Shown here in pieces: positions 43,669 through 52,772 of a stretch of 64,000 nucleotides of DNA. The position numbers and the translations under genes were made by a program. The first letter of the stretch is position 1. Every line of letters begins with the position of its first letter. Source of the DNA: Chrysophaeum taylorii (lineage: Eukaryota > Sar > Pelagophyceae > Pelagomonadales > Pelagomonadaceae); the NCBI GenBank assembly GCA_029834535.1, contig JAQMWT010000314.1, positions 186,001 through 250,000 on the forward strand, given 5' to 3'. Under the pieces are notes generated by a model. The model was not told the origin of the DNA, searched no databases, and was given only the letters and a program-made list of their open reading frames with translations.

Positions 43669-44479
43669 ACGCCGGGCGCAATCAGAAGCGACGGATGGAT
43701 GGATTAAAAGCGGTGTTAACCACTGTCGGTGACCGATACTTCTTGCATCATAATAATGGTGCGTGGGGTGGAGCCGGTACCCAAGAAGGGGATGATGGTC
43801 AGGAACGCCAGTCCGTGCAAGGTTTGTAGTTCCAACGTGGCGGCACATATGTCGTCGAGCAGCGGTGCACCCAAAGTAAGTTTGCCCTGGTGGATGATCC
43901 GAGGCCGTGTTTTGCTTGAGCGCGTGCCTTTTATCGATGATGATGATTACCTCTCCCTGAAGTCAACCGCGACATTTTTGCTCTTGCTGCCGGCGTTTGG
44001 CTGATGGGGTGTCGCGCAACCAAGCTCTATACAGTGCACCGGTCGAAGTATACGTCCACTACGATCTCATCACCGACAACTTCGACGACGACTAAAAATC
44101 CCCTGATTTTTTTGAGGCGTCGCAGACGTATGTTTAGGGAAATCTCAAGTCTCCTCGATCCAAAAGAAGAAGGCGACGAAGATGGAGAAGCAATTGGAGA
44201 GAGAGAGACCACCCACCACCCGCAATCAATGAAATCAATATGGCTCAAAAAAACAAAGCCAGTTCGATCGATCGTTCGTTCGTATGTATGTGGCAACAAC
44301 ATGTGTGTGTGCGTGTGTGTGCTCACCATTCAGCGCCCACATACTACTACTACTTCTACGTTTGGATAATCATCTTCGTGATCCACCCCGCCGGATGGCA
44401 GCAAAATACACGCTTACAAAAGAAAAGGGACTGCGTGAGGTTGGGTGCTATGCGCGGGGTAGAGGGGAGAGACTCGGCG
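43669..44479. other. Convergent intergenic, no gene seen
   Basis: Lies between the ends of the NIPA gene and the minus-strand transferase. Contains GTGTGT and ACTACT repeats. No supported gene. Confidence 0.45.
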
Positions 44480-45946
44480 CTAATTTGGCTGTCGCCGCCC
44501 CCCCCGCCACCGCCGCCGCCGCCGCCAACTTTTGGGTGGTGGTCTTCGGTTGTTGTTGTTGTTGTTGTTGTTGTTGCTGCTGCTGCTGCTGCTGGATGTT
44601 GTAGGAGTCTTGGTGGCCGGGGTGCGCGGGGACCAGTCGGCGCACTGGTCGGGATGGGAGGTCGCGTTTGGCGACGATGGGCCGATCCTGGGATGGAGAG
44701 CGAGACCGAGAAGCGGGAGTTTGTACGCCTTGAGGGGTACCTTGCGGAGGACGTGCGCGAGAAAGAATTTTTCGCTGCCAAATCTGGCGTTTGCGGAGCT
44801 GGCCGCGTTGCAGTACGGGCCGGCGTGCGTGGCCATGCCACGGGCCGCCCAAGCGCGCAAGACCGAGGCAAAGGTCTCTCGCGCCCCGAGAGCGGAAAGG
44901 CGCGTCTTGCTGGCTTTGTTGAGCTCTGCCGCGACCGATTGCCCCCGGACGGCAGCGCACGGCACGACGAGCTCGTGGGTGTTGGCGCCGGTGCGGAACT
45001 TGTGCGCGGATCCTTGTTGCTTTCGGAGGAGTCTGGCTGCCGGAGGGTACTGGCTGAAGAGGTCCTTTTCGAGGGCCACCGCGTCGGAGGCTAAAAAATT
45101 GGAATAATTGAGACGCACGTATTCGCGATTGCGGTCGACGTACTCGGCGTGGATAGTGTTCAAGAAGTCGCCAAAGACATCGACGAAGGTAGGCGCGGCC
45201 GCGTAGAAGGTGTGGTCGCTGCGCGCGTACACAAAACCCGGCTCGACGCGGCCGAGGTCCTCAAAGACGCGCTGCGTCGCGACGGGCGACCAGAGCTGCA
45301 GGTCTGTTCGGAGTTTGAGGATGATGTCGTAGGGGTGGCGATTGTGCGCGAAGAATATTCGAAGGAGCCTGTCCAAGTGGACCCATTGCTTGACGTTGCC
45401 CGGCCGGTATCGGCACAAGTCGCGGCTCGAGACGAGCGAGAACGAGGCGTTGCGCGCGCGGAATGCCTCGAGCCCGCGTCGCTCTGCGTCAGTCTTGGGC
45501 ACGTACGAGCCCACGTACACGTCGCCGATGCTCGCCGCAAAAGTCGCGAAGTTATCGAGGGTATCGTCGGCGTACGTCGAGCGCGTCTCGCCCGTCACCA
45601 GCACGGCCACGCGCGGCCGCCGTATCGCCGGACGCGTCCGAACTCTAAACGACCACCGAAGCTGTCTCGAGCAGCACTTTTTGGCTGCCTTGGAGGCGCC
45701 GCAGAACGCGCCGTCGTCGACGACCACCTCGTACTCGTCGGACCGCGCGAGCGTCTCGTCGGTGTCAAAGCTGACGCGGCTCGTCAGTACGTCGATGTCG
45801 GCTTCCGACGCGCTCCGGCACCACGGAGCAGTGGAAGCAATGGGAGCAGTGGGAGCAGTGGGAAAAGTGGGAGCAATGGGAGCAGTGGGGAAAGTGGGAG
45901 CAATGGGAGCAGTGGGAGCATTGGGAGCAGTGGGAGCGTGGAATGA
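44480..45946 (-). CDS. Glycosyltransferase-like protein, 5' end unresolved
   Basis: An open frame from a TGA at 45947-45949 to the stop at 44480. The conserved part begins RPRVAVLVTGETRSTYADDT, continues with VLTSRVSFDT upstream, then GDVYVGSYVPKTDAERRG, and has HPYDIILKLRTDLQLW (about 45310), the KxRxDL motif of a group of algal and bacterial surface-glycan transferases. FVYARSDHTFYAAAPTFVDV and a Cys pair further on fit a lumenal enzyme. There is no ATG before the conserved part, so the first exon or start is missing from this frame. A 10-Met open frame begins at 46106 but is in another frame. The N-terminal 9-bp repeats read PTAPIAP, like an O-glycosylated stem. The C-terminus has poly-Ser, poly-Asn and an RRRRRW basic end. 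Confidence 0.6.
   Translation of the reverse strand, partial: SFHAPTAPNAPTAPIAPTFPTAPIAPTFPTAPTAPIASTAPWCRSASEADIDVLTSRVSFDTDETLARSDEYEVVVDDGAFCGASKAAKKCCSRQLRWSFRVRTRPAIRRPRVAVLVTGETRSTYADDTLDNFATFAASIGDVYVGSYVPKTDAERRGLEAFRARNASFSLVSSRDLCRYRPGNVKQWVHLDRLLRIFFAHNRHPYDIILKLRTDLQLWSPVATQRVFEDLGRVEPGFVYARSDHTFYAAAPTFVDVFGDFLNTIHAEYVDRNREYVRLNYSNFLASDAVALEKDLFSQYPPAARLLRKQQGSAHKFRTGANTHELVVPCAAVRGQSVAAELNKASKTRLSALGARETFASVLRAWAARGMATHAGPYCNAASSANARFGSEKFFLAHVLRKVPLKAYKLPLLGLALHPRIGPSSPNATSHPDQCADWSPRTPATKTPTTSSSSSSSNNNNNNNNNRRPPPKSWRRRRRWRGGRRQPN
45833..45945 (-). repeat. 9-bp minisatellite (GGGAGCAGT)n
   Basis: About twelve units of GGGAGCAGT with AAT, AAA and ATT variants in the last triplet. 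Nine bases keep frame: in the frame of the transferase it reads A-P-T, A-P-I and F-P-T triplets. Confidence 0.9.
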
Positions 45947-46075
45947 TCAAGCAAATTTTTTTGTTGAGTCGGTGCCGCACTGGGTTCGGGAACCTCAACC
46001 ACACCTGGGTGAGGAGCCCAGTTGTGGTGCTCCCGTTGGCTGGGCCCACGTCGATTGGAACGAGAGCAGAACAAC

Positions 46076-46077
<2 letters not shown>

Positions 46078-46107
<30 letters not shown>
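46078..46107. repeat. (ATC)n microsatellite
   Basis: Ten ATC triplets: poly-Met in one minus frame, poly-Asp in another. Either could be the first exon of the transferase, which cannot be decided from sequence. Confidence 0.95.
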
Positions 46108-46375
46108 GAGCTGTATAATATCAGAGGTACGATGAGGAGGTGCGCCGACGACGAGTGCCCGCGAGGAACGGGATGATGTAGTACATGATGTAGAGTAGAC
46201 GAAAAGGGAATACAAAAAAACTGCCTGCCTGCCTGCCCTACATGCCTGACGTGGATAGGTACGAAAGGAAACTCATCATTTTTGAAGTCTGAAGAAGGGT
46301 AATAATTAATTAATTATTAAGCTCCCTCTTTGTAGAAGAAGAAGATGACGGATGAGGGTAAGCGATTTATTATTT

Positions 46376-48421
46376 ATGATGAAGAGGTGGTGGTGGTGGT
46401 GGTGCGTGATCTCATGTGTGGGTGGTGCTGGTGCTGGTGGCGACAGAGAGAAATTAAAGCACGTGCGGCGCGAGGAGGTGTTTGGCGCGATGGAGAAGGG
46501 TATTTCTCACTCGCTCCAGCGGATCCCGCCACCCTGGGAGCTGCGAGTTGCGCCGCAGCCAAACGTATCGTTGAGTGTGACCCCCAGCATCCTCGGCGCG
46601 TCCGGGGACCGCGTGACAGTGCGCGTGCGGAGAGAGGGGTCCTCCGACCGGAGGATTACGGACTTTCTCGCGGCGTACACGCCCGCGGGCACGAATATTA
46701 GCGCCAAGGCGCCCGCTCGCGTGGTGAACATGAGCCAGATCGAGGGATACGTCGAGAGCGGGGATGGCATCGTCGAGCTCGAGCTCACGAATATGCGGAG
46801 CACGTACGATTTTGTCCTTTTTAGTGCCGCGTGGTGGTGCGAGAACGGGACGGAGTGCGACGACTGGTGGTACTTTGGGGGCTCTCGTTCGGCGCGGTAC
46901 CAGGTCGCGCGGTCGGGCGAGGTTGGGTTCGCGAACTACGACGAGGCGCGCGCGGCGCGGGTGGTGCCGGACGGCGACGACGAGGGGTGGCGCCTCGTGT
47001 GGACTTCCCGCGAGCCCGGGGGATCGTGTTTGGTAAACGGCGTTACCGTCGTCGAGGCGAAGAGCCAGTCTCTCGGCCCTTCCGATCTGTGCGGGTCTCC
47101 CGCGACGGACGTCGGCTTCAACTGCGATCCCCCGACGACGAACTCGGTGCCGGTGCGATGCGGGGACAGCTACGAGTGCGGTGGTCTTCTTCGAGGAGAG
47201 GTCTCGTGCTCGAACCAGACGGTGCTCGTGGTGTTTGGCGACCTCGGAAGAGGAACCTACGACGACTCCGAGACTTGGAAGGAGTACGGGAGCCCCGCGG
47301 CGGCGACGGCCAAGGCACTCGCGACTTTAGAAGAGCACGTCGACCTCGTCTACCACATTGGCGATATCAGCTACGCCGTCGGGTACCTATCGGTGTGGGA
47401 CGACTACCTAGACATGATGGCGCCCGCGTTTCGAAAGTTCAAGTACGCTACGACCTTAGGCAATCACGAGGTCGACTTTCCGCGGTTTCCGTTGGGTCGC
47501 GAGCCGTCCTACTACACCGGCTACGATTCGGGCGGCGAGTGCGGCGCGACCAGCCAGGCCCTCTTTCCGATGCCTTCACCCTGGTGGTCGCGAACCGTCG
47601 GTCTCGCGCGCGTCGTGACGATGGCCACCGAGTACAACTTTACGCGCGGGTCGCCGCAGTGGGAATGGCTTCGCGACGACCTCGCGTCGGTCGACCGTTC
47701 CGTTACCCCCTGGATCATCTTTGGCGGTCACCGCGCGGGTTATGTGGACTCTTCGTTCTCGAGTTCGGCCGACAACGGCGTCGGCGACGTCGAGAACATG
47801 GATCTCTGGATCGAGCACGTCGAGCCCCTGCTCCTCGAGGCCAAAGTCGATCTCGCAGTCTGGGGTCACAACCACGCCGCCCAGCGCCTCTGCGCCTGCG
47901 CGCGGGGCGAGTGTGTCAACCGGTCCGCTGGTAACAATAACGTTTTTTTCGCTCCTAAAGCGCCCGTGCACGCGGTGGTCGGCACCGGCGGCGCCGCCTT
48001 CACCGAAAACTCCTACGGCGCGCCCTTCGCCGAGCGCGTCTTCTACAAGTGGGGCTACGCGAGGCTCCAAGCCAACACGACGCATCTCGAATGGCGGTTT
48101 GTCGACAACGGACGCAACGGCCCCGGCTCTTTTCCCGGACAAATTCTCGACTCGATGACCATCGTCCGCGATATCGAAGAGACAGAAAAAGACGCTTCCG
48201 CCGCAGCAGCAGCAGCAGACAACTCGGGCGGGGGTGATCTCGCCGTCCTACTCATCGCCGCCGTCGTCATCGTCGTCCTCCTCGCCGTGAGGTACCGCAC
48301 TCCCTCCGCCAAGACGAGCCGCACTTCCACCGCTATTAAAGACTGCGACGCGGGCCTCGAGTTGCCCGTCTCCCGCCTTCCGCCGGCGACCCAGACCACC
48401 GAATACACCACCCTCGTCTAA
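46376..48421 (+). CDS. Purple acid phosphatase, membrane-anchored
   Basis: A metallophosphatase with all seven purple acid phosphatase ligands. VVFGDLGRGTYDD has the first Asp (about 47237), YHIGDISYAVGYLSVWDDY the second Asp and the Tyr, ATTLGNHEVDFP the Asn, IIFGGHRAGYV the first His, and LAVWGHNHAAQRLC the two final His. An N-terminal Fn3-like domain (VSLSVTPSILGASGDRVTVR) precedes it, as in the large plant and fungal enzymes. The protein begins MMKRWWWWWCVISC, a signal peptide, and ends with a membrane helix LAVLLIAAVVIVVLLAV and a short cytosolic tail, so it is type I membrane-bound. An earlier in-frame ATG at 46352 would add eight residues. Releases phosphate from organic esters outside the cell or in acidic vesicles. 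Confidence 0.9.
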   Translation: MMKRWWWWWCVISCVGGAGAGGDREKLKHVRREEVFGAMEKGISHSLQRIPPPWELRVAPQPNVSLSVTPSILGASGDRVTVRVRREGSSDRRITDFLAAYTPAGTNISAKAPARVVNMSQIEGYVESGDGIVELELTNMRSTYDFVLFSAAWWCENGTECDDWWYFGGSRSARYQVARSGEVGFANYDEARAARVVPDGDDEGWRLVWTSREPGGSCLVNGVTVVEAKSQSLGPSDLCGSPATDVGFNCDPPTTNSVPVRCGDSYECGGLLRGEVSCSNQTVLVVFGDLGRGTYDDSETWKEYGSPAAATAKALATLEEHVDLVYHIGDISYAVGYLSVWDDYLDMMAPAFRKFKYATTLGNHEVDFPRFPLGREPSYYTGYDSGGECGATSQALFPMPSPWWSRTVGLARVVTMATEYNFTRGSPQWEWLRDDLASVDRSVTPWIIFGGHRAGYVDSSFSSSADNGVGDVENMDLWIEHVEPLLLEAKVDLAVWGHNHAAQRLCACARGECVNRSAGNNNVFFAPKAPVHAVVGTGGAAFTENSYGAPFAERVFYKWGYARLQANTTHLEWRFVDNGRNGPGSFPGQILDSMTIVRDIEETEKDASAAAAAADNSGGGDLAVLLIAAVVIVVLLAVRYRTPSAKTSRTSTAIKDCDAGLELPVSRLPPATQTTEYTTLV

Positions 48422-49191
48422 TATAGAACGATCGGAGGAGGATAACATCATCGAGCGGGTTTGTGACGAAGGATCAGTCGCCTGCCATATTTTGTTGTTG
48501 TTGCTGTTCGGAAAGTTTGTTGTTCGTCGGGGGCTCTAATAATTAACAACGCGGTCTTATGGCCCGCGCGGATCGTCGCGCGCGCCCATAAAAAAAAAAA
48601 TTCTTTGAAAAGAGGGGTAACATCCACACGGATTCGTGTTCTACGCGGCGGCGGCGGCGGCGGCTTGCGTCAAACTCCGACCGACCAATTGGACGCCTAC
48701 TACTGGTGAGACATCCGAGGTCGCTGTCTCGTCGTCAACCACCCATCCATTCCCCTATATGCCTTCTTCGTCTTTGCGCCGGGCTTGGTACCGTCGAAGA
48801 AAATTGGGAGATCCGTACTTGACAACAACAACAACAACAAATGCTCGTTCGCACCGCCGAGATCGTCTCCTCGATGAGATGACGCCGCCGGGCATCCAAT
48901 TTGGTGCCTAGGTGGGCAGCCAACTCACACACCTCAACCCGCGTAGTACCAACCAACCACAGCGACGAGTGGGTTGCTGATTCCGCCTCTTCCACCTGCA
49001 TCTCTCCTCAGCGATCGAGATTCTCGTCGCTCGACCGACGCTGCCCAGACACCCCGAGGTCGTGGCGGTGCGCCGTCGTCGCGGTAGCAGTTTCCGTCTC
49101 GGTCGAAAGCTCGCGGCGCTCCGACTTCGCGACGTCGTGATTCTTCAGCTGCCTGGTGGTCAAAACAGCCACGTTCGTGTCCTACGCGCTT
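48422..49191. other. Intergenic, no gene seen
   Basis: Contains an A10 run near 48591, a GGC run at 48645-48662 and a CAA repeat at 48824-48841. Open frames here lack recognisable content. Confidence 0.45.
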
Positions 49192-49650
49192 TTATTTCTT
49201 GAGATCTGTGCCGATGCTGTATAGTTCAATGTTCGCCTCGAGCTCCTTCGTCCGCGCGACGTCGTTTCTCGAGTCGAGCGTCGAGCGTCGAGCGTCGAGT
49301 GTCGAGTGTCTCGTTGCCCGGCGCGAGCGCGGGTCCTCGTCGACGGGTTTGACGTTCGTGGCGGTGATCTCCCGCTCTAGCACCTTAAATTTCGACGGCC
49401 TTGGCGTGGTAGTGGTCCACGGAGGCTTTCCGGCGTGCATCCCCACGTATTCATTCCACGCGGCCAAGAAGAGCCGCTGCGTCTCCTTGGCCTCTTGATG
49501 ATGATCTTGTTGTTGTTGTCTTTGCGTGCAAGCTAACTCCGACGCAATAATTCCGAGGAGGACGAGCTGGGTGCATCGGTTGGACGACAAAGTTGAAGCG
49601 GTCGTCGCGGCGCGGCTCCGCGCATCTGTGCGCGCCGAGGGACGGACCAT
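49192..49650 (-). CDS. Small protein of unknown function
   Basis: A 152-residue open frame from the first ATG (MVRPSARTDARSRAATTAST). It has a short hydrophobic helix (CTQLVLLGIIASELACTQ, about residues 26-43), which could be a signal anchor, then Gln-rich sequence (RQQQQDHHQEAKE), LFLAAWNEYVGMHAGKPPW and a charged C-terminus with a 7-bp DNA repeat (GTCGAGC, 49268-49312) read as STLDARRSTLD. No family recognised. The AWNEYVGMHAGKPPW stretch looks constrained and is the best part to search with. Divergent from the gene at 49878. Confidence 0.5.
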   Translation of the reverse strand: MVRPSARTDARSRAATTASTLSSNRCTQLVLLGIIASELACTQRQQQQDHHQEAKETQRLFLAAWNEYVGMHAGKPPWTTTTPRPSKFKVLEREITATNVKPVDEDPRSRRATRHSTLDARRSTLDSRNDVARTKELEANIELYSIGTDLKK

Positions 49651-49828
49651 CGTTCTCCTTTGCTGCTGCTGCGAGCGAGCATAGCTTGCAAAAAACCGCC
49701 TGCAAGAGGCAGTGTGCACGCAAGAAAAAAAACGATAGTGGCGTCGAGTCGCGTGATGTTCAGGATGCAGCGACGTTCCCCTATAGGGTGAGAACGGCGG
49801 CGTCGTCGGTATAGGTTTTGATCAAAGA

Positions 49829-49832
49829 TGAC

Positions 49833-49863
<31 letters not shown>
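49829..49863. repeat. (TAG)n microsatellite
   Basis: Eleven or twelve TAG/AGT triplets in the divergent promoter between two small genes. Confidence 0.95.
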
Positions 49864-49864
<1 letters not shown>

Positions 49865-49877
49865 GTCCGTTAGGGAA

Positions 49878-50267
49878 ATGAAGTCGGCGCCCTCTGGGCG
49901 ACGCGATGCGAGGTTTCGTCGGATGTGGAAGCGTCTGGTGAAATGCACGAAGAGCGTATGGCGCGCGTTGGACGCGCACGCCAAGCTCCGGGAAGCGCGG
50001 CGCGACATAAAACACCTCGAACGCGCGCTGCTCCGGGAGGTGCGGGCGCGGGCGGCCTTGGAGGAAAGGTTGATGATAAAGAGCGAGGACGAGCAGCCCT
50101 TGGTGTTTCGGATCGTCCTCGACGACGACCTCGCCTGCGGCACGCCCGGGACAGTCATTAAAAACTGCCGCGACGAGCCTCTCGTCCACTGCTGGGGCGG
50201 CGAGGGATACAAGTTAGGGCCAGAGAAGACGATCGACTTGATTTCCGACACCGACTCGCCCTCGTAA
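49878..50267 (+). CDS. Small coiled-coil protein of unknown function
   Basis: A 129-residue frame beginning MKSAPSGRRDARFRRMWKRL. Residues about 20-70 are a basic, heptad-like helix (ALDAHAKLREARRDIKHLER, ALLREVRARAALEERLM). The rest (PLVFRIVLDDDLACGTPGTV, HCWGGEGYKLGPEKTIDLIS) looks like a small folded beta domain. Codon use and GC match neighbouring genes. No family recognised. It is convergent with the GH5 gene, 76 bp between stops. Confidence 0.55.
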   Translation: MKSAPSGRRDARFRRMWKRLVKCTKSVWRALDAHAKLREARRDIKHLERALLREVRARAALEERLMIKSEDEQPLVFRIVLDDDLACGTPGTVIKNCRDEPLVHCWGGEGYKLGPEKTIDLISDTDSPS

Positions 50268-50343
50268 AAAAGGATATATAAATATTGCGCCCGCGGTAGT
50301 GTATTCGTAGGTCGCGAGGGATGTTGTTAAGAGCAGCAGCCGA

Positions 50344-52611
50344 TTAAATGGCGGCGGCGGCGGCGGCGCCTTGGGGGCGAACGGGCACGCCAGTACCAAC
50401 GAAAGGGGCGCGCTCGTGGGGGAGCGCGGCGGTGATAACGCCGACGCGAGTAGCAGGCAAGAAGCGGGCGCGGGCGAGCGTAATCGTCGCGACCGCCGCC
50501 GCCGCCGCGAAGATGCCGAGGGGGGCTAGCAGACGAGGAAAAAAAAAGGAGCGATGATGGTCCCTCGCGTCAAGCTCCTCCTCCTCGTCTTCTTCTTCTT
50601 CTTCGGGCGTGGGGTCCATGAGGACGAGGGTCGCGCCGCCGCCAAAGTCGCACGTAGCGCCCGCGAAGCGATGGGCCTCCCAGTACTCGTCGAAGACGAC
50701 GTCTGCTTCGCGATAGAGGCCCTCGCCCGACAATTGGTAGAAATACTCGACTCGGGCCGGGTCTTGGTTGACGCAGTAGACCATGCCGTCGCGCGTGGCT
50801 TTTTCCTCGACGCGACGCGCGACGCACTTGTAGGGCGTTTCGGTGAGCTCGGCGGACCCCCCAAAGTCGCAGGCCGCTTTGCGGGCCGCGGGCATGTTCT
50901 CGTTGTCCTGGCGGTGGGCTACCCAATAATCGTCGAAGGCCTCGTCCGCCGCGGCGCGGAGGTCTTGATGGTCTGCGAGGGGAACGCCGAGCCACCCCAG
51001 AGCGTCGCGGAGGTCGGCGTCCGAGGCCGAGCGCTTGGCACGGCAGTGCACGTCCTCGCGGTCGCACGCGGTACCGACGATGTCTTCGAGGTTCCGGATG
51101 TCGGCGGGGAGCCAGCCGCGGTCGACGGCGCGGAGGTAGCTCCACTGGTCCTCGAGTTCCGTCCGAAAATTCCAGAAAAAAAATCCGTGGGCGACCGTGC
51201 CAAACGCCTGGAGCTTCTTGGCCCCGAGGTTGCGCATGACCTCGTCGGTGTCGTCGTCGTCGGGGGTCTTGGCCTGGGCGTCGAGGTCCGAGGCCACCCG
51301 AACGCGCGAGCTTCCGAGTTCGTCGCCGGGGGAGCGCTTGAGCCAATCGCGGTCGACGGGGCAGAGACCGTACTGTGGTCCCGACACGCCCGTGCCGAAG
51401 GGACCTTGGAGGGGTTTCAGAATCGAGGGCGGCGCTCCGGGCTGCGCGATCACGTAGGGGCTCGGGCAGGGCACCAGCTTGCACGGAAGCTTGGGGTACC
51501 CGGGGAGGTTGTCGTTGAAGCCGTTGAGCCACATGGCGCAGTTGTCGGTCGCGAGCGACCACTCGCCGACGATGACCGGTCCGAACGCCTTTTCCATTTT
51601 TTGGATAATATTTTTTTGAGCGCACGCGTTCGAGTAAAAGTTGTCGCGGGTCGAGGGTTCGAACCAGGCCTGGTAAATGTGGGTGTCGAGGGCGATGTCG
51701 GGGCACCCGGCCATGAACCCCCCCCAGACTTGCGTATCGAACCGAAAAGAGTCGTGCATAACGAATCGCCACGACGGCGCGATAGCCTTGACGCGGAGAT
51801 AGCTTTCCCAGTAGAATTTTTTTAAGGCCCACAACGGCGTGAACTGCCAGGGTTCGTTCACGGCTTCGAGCCCGACGACGGCCGGGTGCGCGGCGTACGT
51901 CGAAGCGATCTTCTCCAACGTTCGAATCGAGGCCTCGACGTGCGTCCAGTTCACCGCCGTCGTTCCCTCGCGACCGTCGAAAGACCCCATCCACCGCGCA
52001 GACCGGCGTGGCCAGTGCTCGAAGGTGATCGCGTCCGAGGCGACGTCCTGGAGGGTGCTGGTCCACTTCACGCCCATCGCGATGCCTCCGTTGTCTAATC
52101 CGTTGGCCGACCTCCGCACCGCGTGAACGTCGAGCAGCACTTTAAGCCCGCGAGACGCGGCCCACCCGAGAACCCGATCCACGACCTCGAGGGCGCCGTC
52201 GGTGCACCCGCGGTACGGCCCGTACGGCTCGAACATCCAATCGCCAATCGGAATCCGAATAGAGTTTATCCCCAGAGACGCGAGCTTCGAGATATGAGTT
52301 TCCGTCACCCACGTCTCCCAGTGCTTCCGGAGCTGCCTGTTCCCCTCAACAGGACCCAGCACTCTGCAGAAGCTGTGGGTGTCCATGGCGGTCCCCTCGG
52401 AGTCAGCGCCGAGGAATTGGTAGAATAAACTCGGCGTGATCCACGGCTCGAGCACCAGCCATCCCCCCAAGTTCACCCCGATGATCTTTTCGACCCAAGG
52501 CGTCGAGTGCACGTCCCCCGAACACGTCATGTTCTCGGGGTGCGGCTCGAAGTCCAAAGCGACGACGGCTGCTGCAGCCACCACCACCACAATTTTAGGA
52601 AGCGACAACAT
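50344..52611 (-). CDS. GH5 beta-glucanase, exo-1,3-glucanase type, type I membrane
   Basis: A 755-residue protein. Signal peptide MLSLPKIVVVVAAAAVVALD; in-frame codons upstream have only a GTG, so the ATG at 52611 is chosen. The GH5 catalytic domain (about 35-440) starts GVNLGGWLVLEPWITPSLFY, the signature of exo-beta-1,3-glucanases. It has GINSIRIPIGDWMF, GLKVLLDVHAVRRSANGLDN, the acid/base Glu in GLEAVNEPWQFTPLW (about 252) and the nucleophile Glu in VIVGEWSLATDNC (about 345). The C-terminal part has two copies of a module with FDDYW/FDEYWxAHR followed by CDFGGxAxL (about 575-690), then an acidic linker and a membrane helix near the C-terminus. It probably trims beta-1,3-glucan at the surface; heterokonts store and deposit such glucans. 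Divergent from the nucleotidyltransferase. Confidence 0.88.
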   Translation of the reverse strand: MLSLPKIVVVVAAAAVVALDFEPHPENMTCSGDVHSTPWVEKIIGVNLGGWLVLEPWITPSLFYQFLGADSEGTAMDTHSFCRVLGPVEGNRQLRKHWETWVTETHISKLASLGINSIRIPIGDWMFEPYGPYRGCTDGALEVVDRVLGWAASRGLKVLLDVHAVRRSANGLDNGGIAMGVKWTSTLQDVASDAITFEHWPRRSARWMGSFDGREGTTAVNWTHVEASIRTLEKIASTYAAHPAVVGLEAVNEPWQFTPLWALKKFYWESYLRVKAIAPSWRFVMHDSFRFDTQVWGGFMAGCPDIALDTHIYQAWFEPSTRDNFYSNACAQKNIIQKMEKAFGPVIVGEWSLATDNCAMWLNGFNDNLPGYPKLPCKLVPCPSPYVIAQPGAPPSILKPLQGPFGTGVSGPQYGLCPVDRDWLKRSPGDELGSSRVRVASDLDAQAKTPDDDDTDEVMRNLGAKKLQAFGTVAHGFFFWNFRTELEDQWSYLRAVDRGWLPADIRNLEDIVGTACDREDVHCRAKRSASDADLRDALGWLGVPLADHQDLRAAADEAFDDYWVAHRQDNENMPAARKAACDFGGSAELTETPYKCVARRVEEKATRDGMVYCVNQDPARVEYFYQLSGEGLYREADVVFDEYWEAHRFAGATCDFGGGATLVLMDPTPEEEEEDEEEELDARDHHRSFFFPRLLAPLGIFAAAAAVATITLARARFLPATRVGVITAALPHERAPFVGTGVPVRPQGAAAAAAI

Positions 52612-52772
52612 CCTCAGCACCAGCACCACCAAGCAGCAGCAGCGTTGCACCTTCTCTTGACGTAAATAAATCCTTTATTTTTGTAACATACGTACGTACG
52701 CACGGGGGCTTTATTATTGTTATTATCAGAAAAAAAAGTCATCAGAATTTACTTCACTTCAACGGGGGCTTG
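52612..52772. promoter_or_regulatory. Shared divergent promoter, GH5 / nucleotidyltransferase
   Basis: 161 bp between divergent ATGs with ACATACGTACGTACGCAC near 52687-52704 and AT-rich sequence near 52710-52730. Function inferred from position. Confidence 0.4.

Noticed and set aside
51650-51680. GGTTCGAACCAGGCC resembling a tRNA B-box
   Set aside because: It lies inside the GH5 coding region; no acceptor stem or A-box can be folded around it.
50554-51825. 423-codon plus-strand open frame
   Set aside because: Antisense to the GH5 gene, in GC-rich codons that create long mirror frames. It has no family content.
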